A stretch of DNA of 64,000 nt, taken from contig JAOCPU010000014.1 of the NCBI GenBank assembly GCA_035772785.1, forward strand, positions 372,001-436,000, given 5' to 3'. The notes under the pieces are model-generated. The model made no database searches, was not told the DNA's origin, and saw only the letters and a program-made list of their open reading frames with translations. A program made the position numbers and the translations under genes. The stretch is from Phlebiopsis flavidoalba (taxonomy: Eukaryota; Basidiomycota; Agaricomycetes; Polyporales; Phanerochaetaceae). Shown one piece after another: positions 36,420 to 48,272 of this stretch. The first letter of the stretch is position 1. Every line of letters starts with the position of its first letter.

Positions 36420-38330
36420 GGGGAGCAAGGAGCTTGCTTGGGCAACACGGAGGTACGACTCTCCTTCAGTGTGTGGTAGATACCCTTTTGTTTGACCACT
36501 AACGGTGTATGTTAGTGGAGGAGTTCCATGGTATGGTCAGGGTGACTGCACGCACCCGCTGAAGACTAGTAACGCATGCTCATCCTCCAAGTACGTCTAC
36601 ACTGTCCAAGATGAGTATCAGAACGAGTAGACAAGTTCTGAATACTGCTCGACCCTCACCCTCGAGCAATGTGGTGTTGTAAATGGCTTGAACGCTCGCA
36701 TCCGCCTCTCTGAAACGGTTCCAGAAGCCAACTATCGTCGTTCAGGGACGTCCTTCGCGCCTGTGCCTTTCCATATAGCATGGCCCGGCACAATCACTAG
36801 ATGATTCAAGGTCCGTAGTTGATTGCCATGTTCCAACGTAGCGAAGATTGTGTGGGGTGCAAGAAAGCCAGCAACATATGTGGTGTCCGGGCCAGCAGAG
36901 AAATACTAGCTGAGGTTAACAAGGAGTGACAGCGCGGCAAGGCCGGCGAGAAGACCTAATCCGAGGTTGGTGACCCTTGCCCTGGTCCAGCAGGACATCG
37001 CGGAGACTTGAGCGGAGAGCGATACACGGAGCCGCCTCGAGAATGAAATGAGACGGGTGCAGGCAGCATCGTCCGCATGTGGTGCGAGTGGTTACCCCGT
37101 ATAGTCGGACATCGAGGCGCCGCTCTGGTAATTGAGAAGAGCGCATCACCCATCAAAGCGTCGGTGATGCGCCATGTGAGCGCTCACCGCGTGGCGGCTG
37201 TCCGGATTTAACCAGCGTCGATCCGGTGTGGCCGCCGTCACTCCCTAGTGTTCTCTCTCGGCATGTGCACTCCCAACCTTATAGCTTATTCCGCTGGCCT
37301 TCCAGAGAGAGGATGAGCCTGATGATTAAAACATTCGCAGAAGGCTTCCAATTTGTAGACCTCGCTGCGCGAACTCTGTATCCGCTGACAAGCTCAAGCT
37401 TCAGAGTTAACTCAGACTCGTCTCACGCTGTAAGTTCCGTAGGCATATCCAGGACCTTTTCCCACGCCGTTTCATTTCATTAAGGCTATGTCATACCGTC
37501 TATACGCCAGTATCTAGCGTAGAATGCTACATAATGAAAGACACTGCTCTGCATTCGCACCGTGCTGGTGTTATACACCTGCCATCGGCTAATTTGGACA
37601 CACTAATCCGGGGGCGAGGCCCGCCGTTGGCACTCAGGTTTCAGGACCTGACAGAAATTCTAGCAAGTTGCGATTACGAGAGTGATGCTGGCCGGCTGTC
37701 CCTCTCCATTCCCGTTCCCTCGACACGCGCGTTGTAATCAGCTCGGCGGCGGTGGATATCTGCAAACGGAGATGGCTCGGCGCATTCGAAGGAACCCTCG
37801 AGACGGATACCAGATAGATGGGCATTTCGGTGATGGTACCTACTTGCTTTTCATCCGTGAAGTCTATCTTTGACTCTAGGCCAGGCCTTCAGCATCCCGC
37901 TGTTTCTCTCGAACAGCTTGGTGCCTCAATGGTATGGCGATTACTTCTTTCGAAGCGCGCTTCACGGCGTCTTCAGAGCTGGCGTGCCTAGCCATGCCCA
38001 ACAACCCCGCATCTTTTCACCAAATGTGCGTGCAGCCCCAAATAGCGGTCCATGTGTCAATGCCTCCGAGAGCCATTCGACAGCGCCTCGATTCTTGCCC
38101 GTCGGTTGATTCATTGGCCTCGATGCGGGCATTTCCACGTACCATGGTTGGGAACCTAATCCTCCTTCTCGGCGTCTTCACCAAAGTCCTCGAACATCGG
38201 TGCTGTCTGTTCATGCCTGCACGAAAATTGTATAAGAAAACAACACTGCGGATTTTTCTGGCTTCAGGCCTCTCACCCTGGTGCCCCACTCCTACCTTAG
38301 TCGTACTATCCATTTCTGTCACTCTTTCCA
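36420..38330. other. Unassigned stretch upstream of the GT2 gene
   Basis: Contains short frames on both strands (36916-37149 -, 37226-37483 +, 37934-38383 +) without motifs. The distal part presumably holds the promoter and 5' leader of the GT2 gene. No further call is supported. Confidence 0.35.
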
Positions 38331-38332
38331 GA

Positions 38333-41300
38333 ATGGACTACGATGCCTACGACGCGTTGCTCCACCACTCTTCCGTCAAGTAAGCTTTTATCCACAAACA
38401 TGTCTAACTGCCTTTCTGAAACAAACACCCACATTACCAGACTCAGCAAGTAAGCGTGGTTCAAAACCGTCTGAGGAAAACATCCACGTTGGCGTCTGCC
38501 TCCGTGTCGATCCTGGGCGGTTTCGCGTCTTTCCTTATGAGAATCGCCACTTGGAACCTTTCGAGGCGGCAATTCGTGCCCTCAACCCCGTTGTAGCGGT
38601 GACAGACCCGAAGCGGCCGCCGTCCACGCCGCCCTGGCAAACGTGTACGTACGCCGCTGTGGCGACGTTTGATTGTGGCTCACGAATCCCGTCACAGCAA
38701 GGACGACGTGGATGCCATGTATCTCGATAACGACACCCGTATCCAGATTCTCGACAACATGACCATGGCTTCCTCGCGCCGATAAGGAGCAAAAATGTGG
38801 TGCCTTTATCGTAAGTTCGACCGAGCCTTTTCTATAGTTCCAAACTCACACGGTGCACACACAGCGGGACGAACGGGTGCTTGTCGTGTGGGCGTACAAC
38901 CTCGACGACATCATCCCTCACTGCCGCGACTTCGAAGACAAGCTCATTAAGCTCGTCTGGAAGTCAGCGCACAAACCCCTCTGGGTCCCTCGATTCCTCT
39001 CTCGCGCCCTCTGCGGCTGGCTCTGAGCAGAACCTGAACGAGGAAGGCCAAGCAGATTATCACCGAGAAGGAGATCGAGGAACGGGCCAAGGAAAAGGAT
39101 CAGGCCAACAAGAGGGAGCCCCGAAGAAGCGCCGTCTTCTCGGCTTCAGTTACTTCGTGTCGAACAAGGAGGACGTGGAACAGAACGCGGACGGGACCAT
39201 CATACCGACTCTGCGACTATTCGCTCCCATTCTATGGAGGTCTCGCTGCCGCGTTGGCCATGAATGTAAGTGCTCGGTGGCTTTTGCTTCGAGCATCAGC
39301 TGACAACCGGGTGCTTTAGTCTTTGTTGGTAGCGGTTGTTAGTGTCCTCATCGTCGAGAGCGTGCAGGGATGGTAGCTACGAACGATTTGCTCTTCTGGT
39401 TGTCGGCCCCCTTTCCTTTTCTGTGTCTCGCTGGTGAGTAATGACCCGATTCCTATGTTCCGTCCATGGATAACGTCGGTTGACCAAATTTCCCATCCCA
39501 TTCAGTTCTTCTGTTCGCAAATTATTGGCAATGTGACCATGCGATGTGTGAGCTAATTATATTGGCTTCGCGTTGTTTCTACTATGCTTGTGTTTAACCC
39601 AAAACCAATCTATGTTTTGCAGCATTGGTCCCGGTGGCGCATCTACCATCAGAACATGCAAGATACTATTTCCACGCTGTGCCGGCGGCCCACACGGAAC
39701 TAAGGAAGTCGACGCAAATCTGCCCTCAACGTGTCCCTCGATATGCCGGCTTTAAAGGAGAGCCTTAAAGAGACCCATGGGAGCATCTTTCTCGGGAGAA
39801 GGACGGAAATCAAATTTACTGATAGTGACACTGTAGCGCCTCCCTCGGTGTACTCGCTACAAGAAAAGATATGCAGACCTACGCTCGCCACAAGTTGCAC
39901 CTCCTCGATTTTATGTTCACGGACGACGGTCTACCAGCTTATCTCTGAAGAAGAGAGGGCACATCGCATGGCAGTTCTACTCGGAAAACAACATCTGGCG
40001 GGTTCGCACGTCTCGACCACACAGCAGCGCCGTGACGGGTACAAGCGTGCAGGACGATTCAAGAAAGCATCGAATATTGAATTACGGCCTTGGCTCTGCG
40101 TTGTCCTGAAACTCGAGAAAAACACATGTCCGGCAGATGATCGCCGACGCGAGACGCAGCCGGACGGGAGCTTGATGAGGACGAGGACGTCGAGGAGCGC
40201 GTCCCTGGAGCTGGCCATCGAGGAGACCTACGAGAGAGCGGACGCAAGTGGCGGCCGACGGTGCGTTGGGCGTCGAACGCCAAAGTCGCTGCGTCTCGGT
40301 CGAGGTCATCCTCATCGTCGACTCGGACACGGTCGTGCCCGAGGACTGCTTTCCTTGCATTTCGTGGGACGCAGCGCGCGAGCTCCGCTGAGTGTCCCGA
40401 GGTTGCGATCATACAGCATGCAAATCGGGACGTCATGCAGGTCGCCCACCACTACTTCGAGAACGGCATCGCCCACTTCACCCGCCGCATTCAACAGGTG
40501 TATCTCCCTCGGCTGCGCCAATAACGGCGATGGTAGGGTAGCGCCCTTTGTTGGACACAATGCCTTCCTTCGTTGGTCCGCAGTTTCAAGACCCCGCGGC
40601 ATTCGTTGACCCTGACGATGGTTGTCAAGAAGATTTGGTCCGAGTCAAATGTGTCTGAAGACTTCGACATGGCTCTTGTTAGATTTACAGCTCAAAGGCT
40701 ATATCATCCCCGATGGGCGACTTACTCCCGACGGTGGTTTCAAGGAAGGAGTCTCCCTAACATGCGACGATGAACTGAACCGTTTGGCAAAAATATTTCC
40801 TATGGTATTGCTTCGCCACCCCGCGCATGATGTCGTATGCCGATTTACGCCGCTTTTTTTACGTCGATGTGCGCGCAGGCTGGTAACGAAAACTGATCTT
40901 CAAACCCCATGATCGAGTGGTCGGGCGTACGCCGTAAGGGCCCCGATCACCAAGCAGCTTCGCACGTTTCATTTGGTCGGCTGCGCCGGTTCATTACAAG
41001 ATCAGCATGATGGCGTACATGTTCTAACCTACTGTATGTCCATATGCGCCCACAACGCACCGCGTTGATGCCCCTCGCTCAACCGTATCCCCCTTATTTT
41101 GTAGACGGTCTCGCGGCCTCGCCCAAGCCAGCGCCTCCTTTCAATACTCAATTACCTCCTGCTCGGCTGGGGGGCGTCGAGGTCGACGGATATTACCTAC
41201 CACTCGTTCGAGATCTGGCTCGCGTGTACGGTCCGTGTTCCCCATCGCAGGAAACATCGGCATTCACGTTGCTCGAGTACCGTCTTTGGCCAACGCAACC

Positions 41301-41789
41301 TCATCGACGGATTCCTTTCGAAAACGTCATGTGGATCCCCTTCTTGTACGTCTACTCTACCTACGCTCTCTTTACCCACTAACACAAAGCCGCAGCTTCT
41401 TCTTCTTCGGCGGCCTGTCAATTCACCTCTCCCAAGCGCTCCTCGCGCACATGTTCAGCTACAACATCACTTGGGGCGCGACGAAGAAGGAAGTCGAGCG
41501 ATCCAACTTCTGGCTCGATAGGGGCCCAAGATCCTCAAGCGCTTCTGGCTCGCGCTCGTCATCTGCTTCGCTGTGTGCGCGATGATGGTCGTGCTGTCGA
41601 CCGGCGCGGTGCCAGAGAGCTGGCGCGTCTTCGGATTTGACTGGGCTGTAATTATGCCGCTGGCGATTACGGCGGGTGTGTCACATTCTCTTCCCGGTAA
41701 GCTCAAATTCAGTTCGACTTTCGACGATGCGCTTACTGTTTCGATAAAGATTGTGACTCACCCGTGGTTTTATGATTTTCTCATACTAG
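38333..41789 (+). CDS. GT2-family hyphal glycosyltransferase, frameshifted
   Basis: Processive-type family 2 glycosyltransferase, membrane-bound, related to chitin/hyaluronan synthases but of the fungal 'GT2' group needed for hyphal growth and outer wall polysaccharide in studied ascomycetes. The start at 38333 gives MDYDAYDALLHHSSVK before an intron. Then come an N-terminal domain (FRVFPYENRHLEPFEAAIRALN; NLDDIIPHCRDFEDKLIKLVW) and a first membrane region (39200-39560). The catalytic domain follows: VYKESL, LQLISEEER, YKRAGRFKKASN, DSDTVVPEDCF (DxD, 40318-40350), VAIIQHANRDVMQVAHHYFENGIAHFTRR, PFVGHNAFLRWSAV, SEDFDMAL (40650-40675) and RWATYS-GGFKEGVSL. C-terminal membrane segments include FFFGGLSIHLSQALLAHMFSYNITW (41400-41475), and the stop is TAG at 41787-41789 after an intron near 41695-41748. 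Many indels are present. Confidence 0.85.
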
Positions 41790-42205
41790 ATCATTTGCTG
41801 ACTGTTCCGTGCGCCATACATGCATTCCTCATCACTGTCCTTCACTATAGATGCATGTTAGTTACCGAGTTCCTCTCATTTTATTTCTTTTTTATGAAGC
41901 TTTTTCATATTGGGCTTTGCTCGACGGACATGATTGCGCCGAGCCGATTGGTGTAGAACAATACATTCCTTCACGTAGACTCAAACTGTGCAACGGACAG
42001 TTGATATATACGCTGTATTTTGTACCCGACATATACTTGTAGCTCACCCGCACACACTTGAGTAAATAGGACATTCACTCGTCTCACGCGCGATATTCGC
42101 CGTAAATCCATCTGTCATTATTTTCCTCCGAGTATACACTACCAGTACTACACATACGCAGTCCCAAGTATACCAAAAAGCCCTATCACGACGAGAAGAC
42201 GTACT
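41790..42205. other. Intergenic, GT2 3' end to hydrolase array
   Basis: About 0.4 kb separating convergent genes. The frames here are short and show no motif. It presumably holds both 3' UTRs. Confidence 0.5.
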
Positions 42206-44580
42206 CTACGAAACGACAGCATCTCCTTGTACGTGTCGGGCGCCGAGTAGTGGGCGTTTACCCCGGTTGGGTTGTTTGCCCATCAGGACCGGTGTTCTTA
42301 CGGGGTAAAGGTGCTGGTGCTCCCTCTCTCTTGTAGAACCGTGAAGTTCTTCGTCTTGGGATACATCTCCTGAACATATGGGGCACGTTCTTGTACTTGC
42401 CGTCAGCGGGCACGGCATAGCAGTCGCGGTTGCAGAAGGGGAAATCTTTCGCGCCGTCACCTTTGGATCCACGAGTGGTAAGCATTGGGAGACAGAGAAG
42501 TGCAAGTAACAGACGTACAACGTGCACAGGACCCGTGAAGTTTGTGGCAGGCTGCTGAATGGCAGTCTGCGAGAAGAGAACGCCAAGCGTCGCGGGTTGC
42601 TCGGTGACGAACGAACGGTTCAGCGCCGCGTCCGAGAAGTAGGGGGAAGTAGAAGAAGTCAAATTGATTGGTGGTAAGCCTGGTGTATGTATTGTTAGCC
42701 AACTGATTGCGAGCGAAGCGAGCATATCCTGCCTATAGGGGCTGAACCCCCGAACAAACAAGTACAAACTTTACTCACGTAGCGCCCGTGCCCAAATCCA
42801 TGGCCGACGTTTTCCAAAATATTGCCGTGGTGCTACAGCGCAGGCTCCTCTCATCTCAATCATCTCACAGATGCGTTCACGGTAATATAGCTCACTTTTG
42901 ATACCAAAAGTCGTGTTTAACTGATCTTCGCCATGGCCACTGGACGTGCCCGGTGAGTATCGTTGTTTAAGACTCCTTGCCCGTACGTTAGCAGCTCTAA
43001 CGCCCTTCAGACTAGCTCTGTATGATCTTTGAGCTTGACTTAATAACGTATGGACAATATTTCCACCTCTGAGACTTTTGCTCTACAGGTATCCACATCC
43101 CGACGAACGTTCGGGCTAGGGCGCCTACGAAATGGGCGCGCGAGGGCGCGCGACACACTCAGGCCTCTTCAGGTATCTGTCAGCGTGCCACAGTCTCCGA
43201 TTCCCATCCGTCGTGCCTAGTCTCCCACTAGGTGCAATGTGTCAAGCTTTCAAATCCTTGGATTGTATTCCTGCCTGAGGACCAAATGGCCTACAGTCCA
43301 GTTTGAAGAGTTGACAAAAGAGACACAGAGAAACAAGTGGTAGACTTTTCACATAGCACATAGACACTACCAAAGTTTTGCTTTCCAGTCAACTATCAGA
43401 CTGTAGGATGGCTTCGCGAGCACCCCACGCGAGCCGCGTATCCCATATTACTTGACTGGTGAGGTCAGTTAAACGTACGTTGGCGTTCATGACGTATGCA
43501 TTGCTTAGCTCATCCGCAGAAAACCGCGGTTGGAGCAACCGCTGTGGCCTGTTTGGTATGCGCCGGCGGTCAAGAAGGGCAATTGACCAGTTCTATAGTT
43601 CACGTCAATATATATACGCACGACGACCGGCCGGTTCATACGCACGTGTTCATGGAGAAGCCTTGCAGGAGCACACCATCGAGCAGCTGAGGGGCGCTTG
43701 CACATCAAAGCCTGCTGCATTTGTACGGAGCCGTAGCTGTGGCCCGACGCCAACAACCTTAGAAAACTTCGTACCGCCAATCTGACCATCACGAAGCATG
43801 GTCGCGAACTGGGTAGCGATTGCAAGGTCAGTGTGACAGGGGGATTTGAACAATGCTATAAGCAGATTCTACATCAGCCATGACCGGACGAGACATGTTT
43901 CCGTACGCACTTGTATGCGTCCTGAGGATGGTCTGAGAGACCTGTACCGAAGGCGCGGTCATAGCGGAACGTGGTGTACCCCTCGTTCGCTGCGGCACTG
44001 ACATAGGAGTAGTCGTCTCCTCCATCGGGAGAAACAGTCCCAATTAGCTACAAGACGACTCGTGTCATGTCTACGATAGCCGGGATGAAAGGGTTACAAC
44101 TCACCTGGAATCGAAGCCGACAACCGTGAACGGGAGGCATCTGGACATACGACCCATCCTTGGCGTTACTCTTTGGAGTACACAATGTACCAGACTAAGG
44201 AGAACGTGTTGGATACACGGTTTTTATTCTTCTCCTCGTGTGCTTACGTGAGGTGAGGCAGGACATTGAGGACGCGAGAACGTTTGGAACAAGGCCGTCA
44301 ACAACAGTCTGGAACGTCACGTTAGCCTACACGCAAATGTTTAGTCAAACACACTTGCCTGATTAGCGTTGGAGTCAGACATCCTTGAAGACGATGTTGC
44401 TGCTCGATACAACATGATCTGTGTACGAACTGACGTTGACAGTTGGCGGTTTTTGAGGGGTCCGACACGAGATGTGTCATACCCAGCAGGGGCTAGGATT
44501 GACCTCTGCCGCCAAGCGAGTGGAGACTAGTCCTCGCGCCGATGAGATACAAGCGTAGTTAGTACGAACAGGAGACGCAT
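42206..44580 (-). CDS. Secreted alpha/beta-hydrolase, copy A of tandem array
   Basis: Start at 44580 (MRLLFVLTTLVS, signal-peptide-like). Following blocks are VNVSSYTDHVV-SSNIVFKDV, then the nucleophile elbow GVGHSYGSVQ (Ser codon 43736-43738, one extra base just before the His), TGQLPFLTAGAYQ and ELSNAYVMNAN. After a 0.75-kb gap come NLTSSTSPYFSDAALNRSF, TEQPATLGVLFSQTAIQQPATNFTGPVHVV (42690-42530) and FCNRDCYAVPADGKYKNVPH. Order and motifs match copy B. The family is an alpha/beta-hydrolase fold with TAP-like C-terminus; the substrate is unknown. The gap at 42720-43470 corresponds to a roughly 55-nt intron in copy B, so sequence may have been inserted here, or the 3' part may belong to a separate truncated copy. 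Confidence 0.7.
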
Positions 44581-44699
44581 GGCAGAAAGACGACGGCAAT
44601 AATAATGTTGGGGGTAGAAATGTGTGAGACGAGGCTGAAAAGGGACGAGCCAGAGCAGTGGCTGGTTTTTATACGAGGCAGCCGCATGACGCGTGTACG

Positions 44700-45880
44700 T
44701 CAAACACAACATACCACAGGCTAGAGGTTGACGATGAGATCACCGCCCGAAAGGAGAGAGAAGAGACTGAACACAGACCACCCAAGCCTGCTTCGTTTGA
44801 TGTCATACGCATACTTGACTCCATAAAAAGGAGTGCCTAGCTCTCCATTTAGAGACACGGGGGTTCTAGAAAAAAAAAAATACAACCTGTGAACTGCGGA
44901 TCATGGGTAAATTAAAAGAGTCGCGACTGTAATGCTTCTATCCTTTTGTGTGGAGATCTCGTGTATCCAATTTTGTCCCAGAGTGAGTGAACACGAAGTT
45001 GAGTACTACAGGTGGGCACAGTGGGCAACGCAGGGAGAACGCAGACAGGCGACGCAGAACGGGACGAGCGCCTGCACAGCCGGGACATCGCCGGTTGACC
45101 CGGTCGCCGGCGGTGCGCGCGTCGAGATCTCCACGAGATCTTGTCGTAAACGTGCCAGGACAGGCCAGGACTTTGTGGCACCTGTAGTTATAGTAGCAGG
45201 CCTTGGTTCGAAGCATGAGCATTTCGACAGAAGAACAGAAGTAGTATATATTTGTACTGAGGCGGCGTGAAGTATACCATTAAATGATAGAGATACCGCT
45301 AGAGATACTGTAGTTTTTCGACCGTAACGGATGTCAGGCGTGTCCACGGTGGCCTCCCCCTCAGAGCACGGTAAATCGAAAGTGTCACACAGTCACAAGG
45401 GCCCCAATCCGGTTGTGATCACCTCGGATTGTACGCTCGAAATTTTGCCGCGCCTTTCGGCGCTTCTTCCTCGCCCACGCCAAATAGTGGTGGGTGTCAC
45501 ACGTCACAGTCGGCGGCCGCCGCCGCTCATCCGGTACGGTTCAATTGTTTTGTGTCACGGTCACACCCCATCCGGTACGATGTCGTAAAACTACAGTAGT
45601 ACTTCGAGAGCTGTTCGAGATAGTATGGTTGTGTGATATATCGAAAGCGAATGCGCTGGGGGATATGTGGGATCCTACATTCCCAAATTAAGGATAGGCA
45701 CAGGACAAGTTTAGAAATCTGTGGATTTAGTATGTAGCGAAGACAACGCCAGGGGAGAGCCTAGTGAAAAAACCAGACTTACTACATCCCCACGTACCCC
45801 GCCGCGCTCCCTCAGTCCATGTAGCTTGTCCATGTGGCCGCAGGTCCAAACGACAACGACAGGTCTTATTCAGAAGAGAA
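44700..45880. other. Intergenic region between hydrolase copies A and B
   Basis: Upstream (promoter side) of copy A. It contains a 10-A run near 44871, a GC-rich segment (45060-45140) and three GTGTCAC...GTCAC motifs (45382, 45494, 45552). No gene is supported. Confidence 0.4.
45382..45566 (+). repeat. Three GTGTCAC-(n)-GTCAC motifs and two CATCCGGTACG copies
   Basis: GTGTCACACAGTCAC at 45382, GTGTCACACGTCAC at 45494 and GTGTCACGGTCAC at 45552, with CATCCGGTACG at about 45528 and 45569. They lie 0.8-1.0 kb upstream of copy A. Possible transcription-factor sites or a small repeat. Confidence 0.35.
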
Positions 45881-45889
45881 GACGTACTC

Positions 45890-47515
45890 CACAAACGATA
45901 ACATCTCGGGTTCCTTGTAAATTCGATCCGGGAGCTGTGTAGTGCGTATTTACCCTACGCTGTGGCCAGTGTTGTCGGGATGTAGACGTCGTGAAGTTCC
46001 GCGTCTTCGGGTATACATCATGCAGATACGCAGGAATATTACTGTAGATTGGTGCTTGGGGCGCACATCACTCATAGCAGTCACGGTTGCAAGCGGGCCA
46101 GTCTTGCCTGCCCGTCACCTGTTGGTCAATTGAGGAGATCGAGTGGAGAGCGTGAGATACAGAGGGTCGTGGGTGCTGAAGACGTACGACGTCACAGGGC
46201 CCGTGAAGTTGACAGCGATCTGCTCGGATGGCTGCTTGCGAGAAGATGACGCCGAGTGTTGCGGGCTGCTCAGTGGCAAATGCGCGGGGTCAACCGCCGC
46301 CTCTGAGTAAGTATGGAAAGTTAAGAAGAAAGTCGAGCTGATTCGTGTAGGGCCTGGTACACAATTAGTCAGTCAGCAGTGTGGTGGTGAGATGAGAAAC
46401 GCACAGACTTTACATTCGCGTTCATCACATAAGCGTTGCTTAGTTCGCCAGGAGGGAAACGGTCGGGCGCGACCAAGGTAGCCTGCTGGTACGCGCCACC
46501 GAGCAAAAAGGGTAATATACCAGTGCTAGAAAGGAATTCTCGGTAAGCGTCTGTGAGGGGCAGTTGTATGGCTAAGCGCGACTTGTTTGCGGGTGAATCC
46601 TTGAAGAAGTCACCCATCAAGCGGAGTTGAGGTGCAGTCGCTGATAAAGCTTGAACCTGCAAAGACCGCGTAGCTGTGTCCAACGCCGACGACCTTGGCA
46701 AAGGTTGTTCCCTTGTTCCGATCTGACCATCCCGGAGCTTATGGTTGCGAACTGAGTAGCTATCGCCAGGTCTTAGTGGGGGGATTGTACATCACGCTGA
46801 ATGGAAATTGTCACCGTTGGTGCGAGGTTATAAAGCATGAATTGCTACGTACTTGTACGCGTCCTGTGGATGATCTGATAGCATCCAGTGCCGAGACGGT
46901 CATAACGGAAAACGTGGTAGAATGACTTCGCTCGCAGCGGCGCTGACATAGGCTGGTAGTAGTCCCCTTCAGGCATCAGGAGAGAAGTCCCAGTAACTAG
47001 AGAGCATATCTGCAGCTCATGGTCTGAGACAGCGGAGAAGAACTTTTACCTAGAATCAAACCCAGACAACGCCGTGGGACGAGCAATTGGACGTGGGATC
47101 CATTCTTGGCATTGGTCTTTGGCATGCAGAGTGTACCCGACAGAGGAGAATGTGTTAGAGACGGACGCGTATTTCTGCTGCTCTCCATATACATCCTCCG
47201 TAAAGTTCGCCTCTGAGGATGCAAAGGTCTAGGGAACAGCGCTGTCGCGGCAGAGTCCTGACATTGCGTCAGCATTGGAAACATAGTAGTGATACAGTGT
47301 GCTTGCCTGATTTGCGTTGGGATTGACGTTCTTGAAGACCACATTGTCGCTCGACACGCTAATATTATACAACTGACGGGAGCAGTTTTGCGTTTGAGGG
47401 CCCGATGCGAGACGTGTCGTACCCAGCGAGGCTGGAATTAAATCCTGAGCACCGCAAGAGCTGCAGATGATAGCCCTGCACCAATAACACACAAGCTGGT
47501 AGCCGTGACGCGCAT
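45890..47515 (-). CDS. Secreted alpha/beta-hydrolase, copy B of tandem array
   Basis: Start at 47515 with a clear signal peptide (MRVTATSLCVIGAGLSSAALAVL), then a frameshift into SLGTTRLASGPQTQNCSRQLYN and ISVSSDNVVFKNVNPNANQ. Next are TLCMPKTNAKNGSHVQLLV, FAKVVGVGHSY with SLQVQALSAT (Ser codon 46673-46675, one extra base after Tyr), LPFLLGGAYQQATLVAPDRF and ELSNAYVMNANV. A short intron (about 46345-46405) leads to QLDFF and the C-terminal NFTGPV and ACNRDCY blocks. The region 42180-42600 of copy A and 45870-46290 are clearly alike at DNA level, so the copies arose by tandem duplication. An oxyanion/nucleophile core is present; the enzyme is likely active if the indels are errors. Confidence 0.75.
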
Positions 47516-47774
47516 GGCGGATACCGATGGGCAGAAGCGAGGTAGAGGGAAGTTTGTGAGGTGAAGCTCGAAGGAGGCCGAGATGGACAGAACTTATATT
47601 GTGCGGCGGGATGGATAGAAAACTGCGCACACGGCGGCGTTGAGGGACCGCATCCACACTGAAAATCAACGTCAAAATCCCGACAATGACAAGACAGAAT
47701 GACAGAACACAGACCTTGCATCTTGGTCCTTCAAATGATGATGTTACAAGGTCAAGCACGCTTGACCCGTGCAT

Positions 47775-48270
47775 TACACACGATCCTTGTCTTCACCTAG
47801 AAAAAGTGTTTCAGCTTTGCGCACGCGTTCTCCATGGTAGGCCATATAAGCCAGTCGCATGTTCGAGCGACAGCTATCGAGGGCGAGAGAAGGACTGTAA
47901 GGACCTGGCCGAAGGCGCGCTGAGCGCTGAAGCGCTGAACGTCCAATCATGCACATGACCGGCATTTCCCGGTCGCCGTGGGTGTTGTCAAATTGCCTGA
48001 GGCTTGGTGGCGCACTCGGACGCGACCATACGAAGCAGACTCGGCGTCGGCGGTCACCAGTCTCAGCGTAAGCAAGGGTCAGAACGAAGCCAGTAAGTTC
48101 CACTCGTCAGCAGAAGAAGTCGTTTCTTGCCACAGAAAACTATAAACATTGAGTGACAGCGTAGAAAAATTAGTGTTCATCCTGGCTAACAGCTCATACA
48201 TGCGCGCAGATTACCAGTCAACTCTTCGTCAAGGTGTGCATAACAGATAATTAGTATAGGCGATTCCGTA
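47775..48270. other. Intergenic between hydrolase copies B and C
   Basis: About 0.5 kb upstream of copy B and downstream of copy C. It has short frames only and no motif that I can name. It should contain the promoter of copy B. Confidence 0.4.
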
Positions 48271-48272
48271 AG

